A stretch of DNA of 64,000 bases from Sanderia malayensis (GCA_013076295.1 RQOL01000915.1:496001-560000); one strand, 5' to 3'; counted from the first letter of the stretch, positions 1-9,887 are shown. The notes: generated from the sequence alone by a model not told the origin. Translations and numbers: made by a program.

Positions 1-539
1 GGTCTTGAAGGTCCTGGCTGGTGATCTATGCCATCTACTGGTTCCATGCGATTCGCAGATCTTTCTCTTTTCTTGCACATGAGTTTTTTGGACGATTTTG
101 AAGTCCTCGGTGATGTGGCTGAGGTTAAGTCAGGGTGTCCGTCGCTGTGCAATGCCTCTTTGTCTTCTTTAGTCACATACTTATATGCACTGAAGTAATT
201 ATGATACAATTTGCCTTCAGAAAAATGAACAATAATGTTATGTTTTGCTTGCAAGTGTGTCTTTGCTTTCAGCCATCGGTTTGACTCTGAAAACTTTATC
301 GCCATGTGATAATGAAAGCCAGACTTTTCATGTGTTTCCTTGCTGCATGCCCAGTGAAGTAGTTTGGCTTTTGATTTCCCACGTGAAAATGCCTCAACCA
401 CAGCATCAGCGAATCCTTGTCGCATTGGGAATTTCCTCTCCTCTGCTTGGCTATAGGTTAACAAATAACACCTCCTCAGTTCTCTTTGCTTCAGCTCGAT
501 TCGTTCGGGACTCTCGCTCTCAAGTTTACTCAACGACAT
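1..539 (-). CDS. HUH endonuclease (Rep-like) N-terminal part, runs off the window
   Basis: On the minus strand an open frame starts at an ATG at 539-537 and stays open to the window edge (about 179 codons, no stop). It shows the three-part layout of HUH replication initiators. Motif I is CYLLTYSQ near residue 25. Motif II is GFHYHMAIKF near residue 75, with the His-x-His metal ligands. Motif III is YFSAYKYVTKED near residue 120, with the nucleophile Tyr followed by Lys. After this comes a Ser/Lys/Arg-rich linker. HUH Reps nick single-stranded DNA and bind its 5' end. From memory, related proteins repeated in cnidarian and other invertebrate genomes carry a P-loop helicase further downstream; here that part would lie outside the window. 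It could be a Replitron-like transposon or a CRESS-type Rep domesticated in a mobile element; the sequence shown cannot decide. It is not the Helitron Rep, whose motifs differ. AT-rich sequence precedes the ATG. Confidence 0.72.
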   Translation of the reverse strand, partial: MSLSKLESESPERIELKQRELRRCYLLTYSQAEERKFPMRQGFADAVVEAFSRGKSKAKLLHWACSKETHEKSGFHYHMAIKFSESNRWLKAKTHLQAKHNIIVHFSEGKLYHNYFSAYKYVTKEDKEALHSDGHPDLTSATSPRTSKSSKKLMCKKRERSANRMEPVDGIDHQPGPSR

Positions 540-1502
540 TATTAAATTTTTAAATTTTATTGTCGAAACGTTTACATGCACAGAAAATTTCAATAAAATT
601 CATTATACAACAAACGCATGTTTTAAACCTTTTTACCCCCCCCCCCCCCGTATATGACATGGGTGGCCTACACTCGATGGCCGCGGCAAACAGTTCATAT
701 TTTGAAGTAATATCTCCATGGGACCTATAGAGAAATAACTTATTTTCATTTAAAAACTATTTATGCCTAACTTCCGCAATAGCGCGATGTTACAAACACA
801 CAATAAAAGCTTTACTAACTGCCACCGTGTGAGAACTCTCCTTCGCAGAGGCTCTATTTCCAAGTTGTTCATTTCACTTATGCCTCTGCCAAAGAAAATA
901 TTCTCATAATTTTTTTCGCAAATTATACCGATATAATAGTCATTTTTAACTAAAATTCATCTCTTCAACGTATAAATATAAAATGTATTGCGTATACTAG
1001 TAATAGGTAACCATCTGCAATTTCAAGATCAAAGACAATCCTGGCCAAAACCTTTGAGACAACTCTCAAATATTCCATCGTTTGCTATTAAGCAATCCCC
1101 CGTTCCCCCTAATCAATGTTGTTTCCAAATATTCCTTGTTTCCTGCATTGCTCATTCAACTCGCATCATAAAAACCAACATTGATTAGGGGGAACGGGGG
1201 GTTTTCAGTCATAAATGGGGTATAGTTCTACAATGTTCTGTTTCTTCATTATGATTCGAACAAGTCTCAAAGAGTTTTGTCCAAGATTGTGGATAATATG
1301 TTGCTAAGCTATTCAAGCAATGTATAGAGAAAAAAAATGTAAGACTCTATCTTTAAACTGTGACATTATTTTAGCATATTTCTGCCTTTCATGCAACAGT
1401 CTCTGGCTCAATCACTCAGGAAAGAGAATTTTACTACAGCTATCAGTTTTGTTTCTTGATCTCTGAATTGTTGTTTTGATTCAGCGATTGTTTTTCTTTC
1501 AG
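540..1502. other. Non-coding AT-rich stretch
   Basis: I see no convincing gene. The stretch holds a run of about 13 C at 638-650 and the inverted repeat listed separately. The short open frames here (for example 988-1188) overlap that inverted repeat and show no family resemblance. Confidence 0.5.
1097..1200. repeat. 25-bp perfect inverted repeat with 54-bp loop
   Basis: Positions 1097-1121 and 1176-1200 are exact reverse complements. One arm reads CCCCCGTTCCCC..., running into TAATCAATGTTG. A transcript would form a long, GC-rich stem in otherwise AT-rich DNA. It could be the two ends of a tiny foldback element or a transcribed hairpin. No target duplication is obvious next to the arms. Confidence 0.7.
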
Positions 1503-1538
1503 CTTCAACAACCACTCCAGCTTCAACAACCCAGACTT
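1503..1538 (+). CDS. Possible 36-nt Thr-rich exon of a host gene
   Basis: A pyrimidine-rich acceptor (TTTCTTTCAG) ends at 1502 and a donor (GTAAGA) starts at 1539, bounding 36 nt. In one frame it codes STTTPASTTQT, with two bases before the first whole codon and one base left over, so it is a symmetrical phase 1-1 exon. Thr/Pro/Ser-rich phase-1 exons are common in secreted mucin-like proteins. The next candidate exon (1695) begins in the matching phase. Short length and low complexity make this tentative. Confidence 0.25.
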
Positions 1539-1694
1539 GTAAGATGCATGCATGATTAGTTGCTTTTGTTTCTGGATATTTGAGTTGTTGTTTATTGCTT
1601 TTGTTTTGTCATTAGTGTTGTGAGTATTTTATATTTTTTCAGTCATGTTTTATTCAAAAATGTGTACTTACCTCTGTAGCCGTTTCATACATAG

Positions 1695-1924
1695 TTGATG
1701 GCCAGGCCTTGGCTGCGGGAGAAGAGGCAGATACGGAAGGCAAAGAAGTTCCTTTTGGATTTGTTGCAGTAAAGATTTGTGCAGTTCACAACCTCAGATG
1801 TTCAGCCCCTGCTCCTAACAGCCATGCTTTTTTGAGAGTGGGAGAAGTATACTTCTTGCCCAAACAACATGTATTTAAATATTTTCAAAGATCAGCAAAA
1901 ATTTTGTTAATGAAGTATGATTAA
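1695..1924 (+). CDS. Possible exon of an unrecognised gene
   Basis: An acceptor (TACATAG) at 1694 opens a frame that joins in phase with the small Thr-rich exon upstream. The frame reads about 75 codons with balanced composition (for example DGQALAAGEEADTEGKE, then PFGFVAVKICAVHN) and stops at 1924; a donor-like GT at 1871 could end it earlier. I do not recognise the family. It is the only stretch in the window that might belong to a host gene rather than a mobile element. Confidence 0.28.
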
Positions 1925-2006
1925 ACTACGCTGTCTCATTATTCATCGAGTTCTTTTAAACATAAACAAGCCAATCAATGTACAGCTTATCAATTATATA
2001 CAAACA

Positions 2007-2043
2007 CTAGGGAGGCTGGCGTCTTCGCGCTCCACCTCCCTAG
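2007..2043 (-). mobile_element. Helitron 3' terminal hairpin relic
   Basis: The palindromic segment starts and ends with CTAG and pairs CTAGGGAGG with CCTCCCTAG. Its reverse complement closely matches the hairpin at 40841-40877, which ends a Helitron-like element on the plus strand. On the minus strand CTAG is followed by T, as expected for a Helitron 3' end inserted at A|T. No head (TCTATATATA-type) is found on the upstream side within the next 3 kb, so this is a truncated copy. Confidence 0.6.
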
Positions 2044-2399
2044 AGTCTTAGCCTTTGATGGCTATAAAGTATGATCTACTTTATAGGCTGCAATCCACTA
2101 CATATTGTTATAAGAAGTTTCATGGGAATCGTGTATTTTGTTGCAATTTTGAAAATGTGTGCATACAGAGGTTTATTGTGGATAGTATATGTATGTACGG
2201 AAACTTGCAGATTTTGTTCTTTCATGGTTGTGCCGCTGGATTACGTTTGCTTGTGGATAACATTAAATGAAAATCAAAACCTATCTACATCTAGTCTGCG
2301 ACAGCGGCAAATTTCGATGCAAAAACTAAACTATGAATGCAAGTCAAGGGAAAAGGGAAGGTAATAGATAAAGAAAGAATATTAAGATAAAAAATTTTC

Positions 2400-2790
2400 T
2401 TGAAATGTATGAAACTTAAGTTTCCGTAGCTGTTTTCAAGATAGGCCATGATAGATGTTACGGCTTCCAAAAATCTGTCCATATTCTTCTTCACAGATAC
2501 ATAAACAGCACCTACCACATCTCTATTAAACATATGCGTATGTGTGTCTATGAAAGCAAGAGCCTCTTCACCGTAACAAAATATTGATGTTTTCTCATCA
2601 CAAGTTTCCCCAAGCTCGTTCGAAGGTCTAATTGACCTTTCAGCGTCGATAAATAATGTTCGTCTTCCAAGGACACTTGTAGCTATATAGTTTGGTTCGG
2701 GATCAAAGATTTGGGACCAAGAAAAACGTACAAACGGCCAATGGCGTACATAGGAAATTTTATAGGGGGGGCCAGAAATGTAGATTTTCC
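2400..2790 (-). CDS. Unrecognised open frame, exon-like
   Basis: The minus-strand frame is open from about 2790 to 2291 and looks coding over its first 115 or so codons. It has balanced composition with few Lys/Asn/Ile runs, for example HWPFVRFSWSQIFDPEPN, then RRTLFIDAERSIRPSNELGE, then FIDTHTHMFNRDVVGAVYV. Below about 2400 the composition turns AT-driven, so the real end, or a splice donor, is probably near 2400. I cannot assign a family. It lies just 3' of the KDZ transposase and could belong to the same element or to an older one. Confidence 0.4.
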
Positions 2791-3463
2791 GAAAAAAATG
2801 TAATAAACATTTTTGTTTCCCAAAAACTATAAATATAAGATGAGGAAATTAGCTAGAACTGAATGTAAGCAGAAGATATTTATTTTTCGACAAGATCAGC
2901 AATTTTCCGACAAAGCAGCAGTTTAGCTCTGCTGGGGGTTTTTCGCTCCACCTGACCCCCTCTCTATCTATGCCATTGCAAACGGCTGTATCTTGATACG
3001 CTAGGTGGCTACCAAAATATCCATGTGGCTACTAACTTTTTAGATACAGTAAATTCTGACATTAGCCCCTAGGGACTTAATTATTTTTCACACTTTGGAT
3101 GCAGGCTTTTTTGATGGGGTATGGGTTATTCGAGGGAGGCTTATCTGGAACATGATATTTACACATAAAAACTAATTTTCAATACAACATTTAATAATAT
3201 GTTGTATATGATATTATTGTGTTTCCAAAAAACGAGATATTGTGGGGTAGGGGCTTTTTTGAGGGGGCTTATCAACAATTTATAGTCCGAAGGTAGGAGC
3301 TTATTTGGGGAGGGGGAATTGGAGAAGTTATGGTGCGCTGTTACCGTACTAATTTTGCCTAATTCCACCCATTCAAAACTCGCTACTTAAAAAGTGGACT
3401 TATTTGAGAGAAAGGGTTAATCGGGTAACAGCGGTTTTGATTTTTAAACTGTCCACTCTCTTT
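2791..3463. other. Spacer without recognisable gene
   Basis: The sequence is AT-rich with several short G-rich tracts (for example 3241-3275 and 3305-3325). I see no supported reading frame. The 3' end of the KDZ element should lie here, but I could not identify its terminal repeat. Confidence 0.4.
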
Positions 3464-4590
3464 CTACGCACCTTCAGACGAAGTACAGGTAGATAGTAGA
3501 TCTTGAGCAAAGTTGTTAACATCAATGGGAGCCTTTTCAAGATCAGAAGCCAATTCATTGTAAAGCGCAATAACATTTTTGATTTCTTCCTTGACTCTCC
3601 TTGAATTCTTTTTCAACCGTGCGTATTCTTTGCTGAAGTTTAATAAGCGATTATACTTGTGGTAAGCAATGTGCAAAGTTGTAAGGTTCAAAATGTGAAT
3701 TCTTGCAAACATCGCCTAATTGATTTCTCTGAAAACAATATCTTACCTGAAACTTTCTTTGCATTAACCATAACATTTTCTAAAGATAGGTGTTTTGCGT
3801 AAATTGCATACCACAATGACAATATAATTGTCTTTAATCGGTACAGAACTTCAAAATTGCTTTTAAAATCGGAAACATGGCGAAACATAGTAAATACTAA
3901 AGCTTTTTGTCTGACACTCATCAGAGTAGTACGTCAGAAAGAAAATGGAAATGAAATCCTAACAAACAATTATACCCAGAAATGGATCGAAATTGGCCAA
4001 TCAGAAAAGAGGTGAGTGATTGGTAAAGTGCAAAACAACCAATTATCACCGGTGGTAAACAATAGATTATTGAAACAGTCCCAGTGGGAACACGAACTCT
4101 TTCTGTAGTGTGTGGACAGAAAGAGTTCGTTTTCCCACTGGGACTTCCCATTGGCCAATTTCGATCCATTTCTGGGTATAATTGTTTGTTAGGTTTTCAT
4201 TTTTGTTCTCTTTCTGCCGTACTACTCTGATGAGTGTCAGACGAAAAACGTTAGTATTTACTATGTTTCGCCATGTTTCCGATTTTAAAAGCGACAATAT
4301 AATTTTAGATTTTAATGACTTGACTGTCTCTGCATCAGGTAAACCGAGCTCTGTTTGCCAGTTCAGCACTTTCTCTTGCATTGTCTTCAGCTTCACAGGA
4401 TATCTTTTTGGTCTCTTTGCACTTAACGTTGCAGCATAGTACATGTCAAGCTTTTTAAAATGTTGCCAATCTGGAAGCTCAATCTCTGGAGGTAGTGCAT
4501 CAAGAGCAACAAGTTCTGCAGTAGTTAGGCAATACTGTTCCATGCGACTCTGTGATCTACATCGACTCACAGATTCAATTTTGGCTACTG
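3464..4590 (-). pseudogene. KDZ transposase C-terminal exons, split by a foldback insertion
   Basis: The frame 4590-4304 codes EQYCLTTAELVALDALPPEI, then LPDWQHFKKLDMYYAATL, then KTMQEKVLNWQTELG. It resumes across the insertion at 3817-3747 with LWYAIYAKHLSLENVM and a donor GTAAGAT. A following piece (about 3470-3635) codes EYARLKKNSRRVKEEI, then ALYNELASDLEKAPIDVNN. The last is like the YN-L tail of KDZ proteins. The assignment of 4304-4590 to KDZ rests on position and strand rather than a motif. Confidence 0.5.
3829..4292. mobile_element. 464-bp foldback (non-autonomous) element inside a KDZ exon
   Basis: The 11-bp sequence GACAATATAAT occurs exactly at 3818-3828 and 4293-4303 and brackets the insert. 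Inside, arms of about 150 bp (about 3850-4007 and 4150-4292) are near-perfect inverted copies. An inner hairpin pairs 4078-4105 with 4117-4144 (28 bp, one mismatch). Removing the insert and one repeat joins the KDZ frame (KSKIILS to LWYAIYA). A target duplication of 9-11 bp would fit several superfamilies, such as Mutator-like elements. Confidence 0.75.
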
Positions 4591-5737
4591 AAAATGGAAG
4601 AATATGTCAAGCAAAATTATTGCAAATATGTTTCACAAAATAGATACCTTTAATTAAAACAAATGTAACAAATTGAAAATAACTGTTCTTAATTTGTGTA
4701 CCGCGGTGGAGATCCTTTTGAATCAACTTATTTAAAGTCTTAGTATCCCCCTACCCTTGTCACTGACAACAGTGTAGATACAATGAAAACTTTACATATT
4801 CATTGTTGGTCTTTCCAGTTGTGTCATGGTTAAAAAGGCCCACGGGCTATCTAATGTTATAATTCAAAACCGTTTTAAATTAGAATTAACAAAGGTAAAG
4901 TTAAGTTGGTTTTTGGATTTTCGGGAAACTTTTCATCCACATCATTTATTGCTTTCAAGTTTTTCCTGTGTCATACCCTGTGCAAGATTCAGCAAATCTT
5001 CAAGCCATTTCTCATGATCTACCATCTGCAAATTTATTGACTTTTGATTGCAGTATTTTTCAAGATCCTTCATTGATTCTTTCTTCGATTTGAGTACCTA
5101 CAAAAAGTGAGTGTTGAGCTTGAATAAGGCTTTAGTTTCAATAGTTCATTGGTACCTTCAATTAAATTTGAGCCACCTACATTAGCAGGAGGCGCAGGAG
5201 GCACGGTTTGTGTGGGGAGAATCCTCGCCAAAACAGACAAACTTGTAAGATTAACTTGGCAAACTTGGTGATCAGTATAATTTAACAAAATAATAACAAT
5301 CGGTAGTAATTTTGACAGTTTCCATTTTCTGCATGATTATTACAGCACATTTCATCCAAAAATCTCGTAGTCAGGAAATAGAAATTTTACATCCCTCTCC
5401 TCAAAACTTTAATACTCGCTCTTTTTCACGAATCTACTGTAAATACACCCTTTTTATAAGAATACCTAATTTTTTGTCAAGCCCTAATATTCTTAATTTT
5501 TTCTATTTTAAGCCTAAGATTATTCCTAAAATATTCTTCATCGACATAACATGTAAAATCGACTGAATTTAAATTGTTTAATCCCACAGAGGATAGAACA
5601 GCATGGCGAACGCCGATAGAAGCAGGACTCCGGCAGAAACCCGATACCCGTCCAGGACAAAGCAGAGAAAGTTCAGGAAGGTGAGCAATAATGTTTTCAT
5701 GAACACTAAAGTGGAACAAAAAATAAGAACTTCTTAC

Positions 5738-5829
5738 ATCTTTTTCTCTTTTCAAAAGCATCTTTGGAAGATTAACAATTCGATTCTGGTTCCACTTCAA
5801 AACAAGTTCTGTTAAATACTCTTCATGCA
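5738..5829 (-). CDS. KDZ transposase exon (LKWN block)
   Basis: After CACCACACAG the frame codes HEEYLTELVLKWNQNRI, then LPKMLLKREK, and ends at a donor GTAAGA. The pattern Y--L---L-WN--K---LP--L--R follows the GE--E block in KDZ proteins. Confidence 0.55.
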
Positions 5830-5928
5830 CTGTGTGGTGTATAATAATGTGTCAGTAAAACAAGTTGATACAGAGATTCATATAGAATTTTAAGAAAATC
5901 TAATATACATGAAAATAAATCAAATAAC

Positions 5929-6045
5929 CTTCCGGGCTCATTCTTCGAGTCACATTACTTGCATTTGACAACATGCTATTTACAATTTCGCAGTCTTCTC
6001 CGTGACTTCTGCCTGACCCTTTCTTGTATCGGCCCCCCTCCAAAG
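5929..6045 (-). CDS. KDZ transposase exon with GE--E motif
   Basis: Between GTTTCATAG and GTTATTTG the frame codes GGRYKKGSGRSHGEDCEIVN, then NVTRRMSPEG. KDZ proteins show G-G-dGE--E followed by a Met-Ser-x-x-R block, which contains the third catalytic acidic residue; it is kept here. Confidence 0.64.
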
Positions 6046-6164
6046 CTATGAAACAGATATATGTTCAACATATTCTGTACTATGCAATCAAAGTGACTTA
6101 AATGGATAGAAATTTTAAAATCATTGTGCACAACAAACAAAAAAGTCCTAAGCCCTATCATTAC

Positions 6165-6500
6165 CTGACAAGTCCAGTCGTGGCCTGAACCGTGCATAAG
6201 GTTTAGTGCAAATGTGACTTTTGAAGCATTTACTGGATCTACATTTTCCACCCATTTTCTATATTTACAAGCAATAGCTTAAAAGATAAAGCTGACATCT
6301 CTGTTAACAATATCTTCGGCGTGAATGAAGTGGTGGTAAGCAAAAAGTCCCCCCTGAAACATATTTACACCTCTCTGTGCAACTTGATGACGACAACTGG
6401 AAAATATGAGACCAGTTTCATTGAACGACCCTTTCTTTTTTACATCGTTTGCAGCTGCTTCCCAAATAGAATTACCACATTGGTTATCCATTTTAATTTT
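6165..6500 (-). pseudogene. KDZ transposase exon with CG-S, CRH and a damaged second acidic motif
   Basis: The piece starts after GTTCGTAG and ends before GTAATGATAG. It codes MDNQCGNSIWEAAA, then GLIFSSCRHQ, then NMFQGG. After a one-base frame change near 6290-6300 it codes AIACKYRKWVENV, then LMHGSGHDWTCQ. In KDZ enzymes the segment before C[KR]Y normally carries the second catalytic Asp (Y-D-I/V-x-C). Here the codon reads Ala and the frame is shifted, so the enzyme should be inactive. Confidence 0.62.
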
Positions 6501-6677
6501 CTACGAACAACCGGAAAAATATCAGATATAACAGCTTTCTAACTAATGCTGCCAAGAAATCTCTGTGTGTTCTATTTCAAGTTTAAAGGCTAAGATATAT
6601 CTTGCCTAAAAAATTGTTTTATAGATCATCTTCTATAGGTCTGTATTTTAATTGTGAAGTATGATATGGTGCATTAC

Positions 6678-6774
6678 CTTGCATCCTGTCTTTTTGTACA
6701 GAGAGCTTATATGCTCATCAACAATGTTGTTTGGAGATATGAAAATATCATCATAGTAACTCAATCTTCTGTGT
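6678..6774 (-). CDS. KDZ transposase exon (YYDDIFISP)
   Basis: Between TATTTAG and GTAATG, 97 nt code HRRLSYYDDIFISPNN, then VDEHISSLYKK and a final Cys-Lys. KDZ proteins have a YYG-x-FI block followed by V[DE]-HI in this position, between DGN and CG-S. Confidence 0.6.
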
Positions 6775-6919
6775 CTAAATATTTATCTAAATAACTCTGG
6801 TTATATTTCTTGACAAATATTTTTTCATTTCCAAAGAGAAAATATTGGTGCTCATTCAAAGCTTATTGCTGGGCTTACATTAAAAATAGGCTAAAATAAA
6901 ACATTGCTTTGCTTCTCAC

Positions 6920-7098
6920 TTGCCTCCTCTCTGATATTGCCGTAATTTTGCATTACCATCAATATGGGCAGTTAATTGTTTAATTGAGCATGGTGGGCAC
7001 TCCATCCAATTTTTTCCTTGAAGCCGATCTAACTCGTACTGGCAAAACTTCCATTCACGTGATGCTCTTTGAAATGCCTCAGTGTTTATTGTTGGATT
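6920..7098 (-). CDS. KDZ transposase exon with the DGN catalytic motif
   Basis: The exon follows TTTCTTAAAAG and ends before GTGAGA. It codes FQRASREWKFCQYEL, then MECPPC, then AHIDGNAKLRQY. CPxC followed by HxDGNxKL is the signature around the first catalytic Asp of KDZ transposases; the Asp is kept here. Confidence 0.7.
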
Positions 7099-7322
7099 CT
7101 TTTAAGAAAGAAAATATCTCCTGTTGACATGAATGGTTTCGCCCAATGTCAGGGCTCATCAGTACAGCTAGAGAATCCTCAAAACCTTTCAATTACATGT
7201 TACAATGTCTTGCTCAGACATATATTTTACCTTAAATTTGTATCATGTAACATTTTTGCAGGTGTGTGTACTCTACTCTATTACTGCATGTGTAATTAAA
7301 ACGTTTTGAGGTCCTCAGCTAT

Positions 7323-9887
7323 TAGTCCAGTAGTGGAAGGGGGAGAATCACCACCCAGAGAGGGAGTTTATGCCACTAGGTGCACTTTGTCAATTCGGGG
7401 GCGTAGATTCCGAATTTCGATGTTATTCAGTCATATTGGGGGCCGTTTGCAAGATATGGGGGGCATTTGTACCCAAAAATAGGGGCAATGATGCAACCCT
7501 GAAAGAACATGCGACACATCGAACTAATTCACAAAATTATACGTTTTTATCAATTCGAGGGCGTAGATTTCGAATTTGGATGCTATTCAGTCACTCCAGG
7601 GGCCATTGGTTAGATATGGGGGCATTTTTACCCCAAAATGGGGGCAATGATGCAATACTGAAAAACATCGAAATACACAAAATTATACATATTTTATCAA
7701 TTTGAGGGCGTAGATTTCAAATTTCGATGCTACTTAGTCATATCAGGGGCTGTTTACAAGATATGGGGGCACTTGCACTCCAAAATGGGGGCAATGATTC
7801 CATCCTGAGCAATATGCAACATGTTGTTCCGCTTGTTTGTACTTAATGTAATTTTTATTTTAGTAATGTCCTGTTCCTTTGTCCGTTTGCTATTACCATG
7901 CCAATGTCCATTAGTCGAAAGTAAAAGTAAAGAGTAAGGCAAGAGAGCAGGACGTCGTTGTACAACGTGACATACTGGGTCTTCTTGCTGCAAAATCGCA
8001 AGAGATGCAAGGGTCAGTGGATATCAATAAAGCCCTTCAATACTCCCTTTCACCAGTGCCTTTATGCTTGGCGACATCTGATGGAACCAGACGTAAAACT
8101 GCAAAGAGCAAATTATTCCCCATTGCACTTTCCTCAATGGAGGTTGATAACATCACATTAGACCAAAGTGATATGAGACCACAATGCTACATTCTGGACT
8201 TAGCTGCAACCATTAGAAGCACAGTGAAACCCCCGAATACATTTCGAGAGCTTGCCAAGAAAGTCATAAAAGAAGTCCCAAATACATTCAAGATCGTCTA
8301 TATAGCTTGCGATACATATAGGAAAGATTCAATCAAGGATGCAGAAAGACGTCTTCGCGGAGAAGGAGACAAGTTCATTATCAAAACTCCTGATATCAGA
8401 ATACCGTCCGATTTTAAAAAGTTTCTTTCCAATGGAGAAAACAAAGAAAGAATGTTCGAGCTACTGGAAGATGTATGGGTTGATATTGCTGCTGAAGTGG
8501 GAGAACGCATTATTTATGTTGCTAGGGGAGGGCGTTGTCAAAGAATATCTGGAAATGGAAACTTTATTGTTGAAGGACTAGCTACAGATCATGAAGAAGC
8601 TGACACCAAGATTGCATACCTTGCCAAGCACGCGGAGGAGCAATTTGGAGAGGACTCAGTATGCGTGGTACGTTCATCTTCTGGAGATACTGATATTCCA
8701 GTAATTCTTCTAGCAATGCCTTTCAATCTGCATGTTATGATTGACAACGGTACAGGAAAGAGTCGCAAATACCTTGACCTCCGTCAGTCTGGACTGAGTG
8801 ACATACAAAGAAGTGCATTACTTGGAATGCACGCGTTTTCAGGTAATGACTATGTGTCCAGTATGCTTCGAAAAGGTAAGCAACTGTGCTGGAAACACAT
8901 AAAAGACAGTGACATATTTCTGGAAGTTTTTAGCAGTTTGGGAACACAAATGGAATTGGATCATCATCAGCTACAAGAGCTTGAAAAATTTGTTTGTGTT
9001 ATTTTCGGAGAGGCAAGGCTTGACTCGGTAAACGACGCAAGGAAAAAAATCTTCTGGGAAAGATTTGAGAACAAGAAAAAAATTGTAGATTTGTCACTCC
9101 TCCCACCCTGCCAAAGCAGCCTTGCAAAACATAGTCGACGATCCAACTATATTGCTTACATGTGGCGGAGTGCATATCGACCAATGATGAATCTTGACAC
9201 CCCTACGAATCATGGATGGCTTCCAGATCTGAGTATAGACTGGATTGAAGAACCATACCCGGAGGATATCACAGAGTTATTGGTAACACCAGGCAATGAT
9301 GCTGGAAACGATGATTTTCCAATCGATGTTGACGACTCCGATTGTAGTGATTCAGACACTGATTTCTAGGACAAGCGTACCTGAAAAGTGAGTTGCAATT
9401 TCCTTTCTCTCTTTGCGATATCGACATTAGTACTATTGAAGACATTTTAGCTAGACTCCGTATGATGATCTTTGGTACTTTTTACTATAAAGTACCTAAA
9501 ATATGTAATTGATAAAATATGTATAATTTTGTGTATTTCGATGTTTTTCAGTATTGCATCATTGCCCCCATTTTGGGGTAAAAATGCCCCCATATCTAAC
9601 CAATGGCCCCTGGAGTGACTGAATAGCATCCCAAATTCGAAATCTACGCCCCTCGAATTGATAAAACGTATAATTTTGTGAATTAGTTCGATGTGTCGCA
9701 TGTTTTTTCAGGATTGCATCATTGCCCCTATTTTTGGGTACAAATGCCCCCCATATCTTGCAAACGGCCCCCAATATGACTGAATAACATCGAAATTCGG
9801 AATCTACGCCCCCGAATTGACAAAGTGCACCTAGTGGCATAAACTCCCTCTCTGGGTGGTGATTCTCCCCCTTCCACTACTGGACTA
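7323..9887 (+). mobile_element. Terminal-inverted-repeat element carrying a FEN1/PIN-like nuclease gene
   Basis: The ends TAGTCCAGTAGTGG... (7323) and its reverse complement (to 9887) open inverted repeats of about 380 bp (7323-7702 and 9508-9887) with high identity. TAT lies just outside each end, giving a 2- or 3-bp target duplication (TA or TAT). Inside the repeats, a block of about 150 bp recurs (GGGGCAATGATGCA near each block end): three times on the left, twice on the right. The only gene between the arms is the nuclease-like frame on the plus strand. The element sits in an intron of the minus-strand KDZ gene. No classical transposase is seen, so it is either non-autonomous with a captured gene or a new type. 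Confidence 0.8.
7915..9369 (+). CDS. FEN1/PIN-like nuclease-fold protein of a repeat-borne family
   Basis: The frame opens after an AG at 7913-7914 and runs to the stop at 9367-9369. Its first ATG is at 8005 (454 residues), but family-like sequence starts upstream (VQRDILGLLAAKS), so an upstream exon or acceptor is likely. Numbered from that ATG, acidic residues sit as in FEN1/XPG nucleases. Asp65 is in YILDLAATI, Glu197/Glu198/Asp200 in DHEEADTKI, Asp228/Asp230 in SGDTDI, and Asp282 in FSGNDY. The tail is acidic (DDSDCSDSDTDF). Similar uncharacterised proteins with HEEADT, SxDTDV and GCD motifs are repeated in many invertebrate and fish genomes (from memory). FEN1-like enzymes cut flap or branched DNA. 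Its place between long inverted repeats suggests a role in the element's excision or repair, but that is inference. Confidence 0.72.
   Translation, partial: SKVKVKSKAREQDVVVQRDILGLLAAKSQEMQGSVDINKALQYSLSPVPLCLATSDGTRRKTAKSKLFPIALSSMEVDNITLDQSDMRPQCYILDLAATIRSTVKPPNTFRELAKKVIKEVPNTFKIVYIACDTYRKDSIKDAERRLRGEGDKFIIKTPDIRIPSDFKKFLSNGENKERMFELLEDVWVDIAAEVGERIIYVARGGRCQRISGNGNFIVEGLATDHEEADTKIAYLAKHAEEQFGEDSVCVVRSSSGDTDIPVILLAMPFNLHVMIDNGTGKSRKYLDLRQSGLSDIQRSALLGMHAFSGNDYVSSMLRKGKQLCWKHIKDSDIFLEVFSSLGTQMELDHHQLQELEKFVCVIFGEARLDSVNDARKKIFWERFENKKKIVDLSLLPPCQSSLAKHSRRSNYIAYMWRSAYRPMMNLDTPTNHGWLPDLSIDWIEEPYPEDITELLVTPGNDAGNDDFPIDVDDSDCSDSDTDF

Noticed and set aside
2007..2043. Reading the CTAG palindrome as a bacterial-type terminator
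   Set aside because: The match to the Helitron hairpin at 40841-40877 and the eukaryotic context explain it better.
7370..7705. Open frames in both terminal repeats (7370-7705, 9447-9840)
   Set aside because: They are the same inverted-repeat DNA read from each end, with internal ~150-bp subrepeats, and no protein family.
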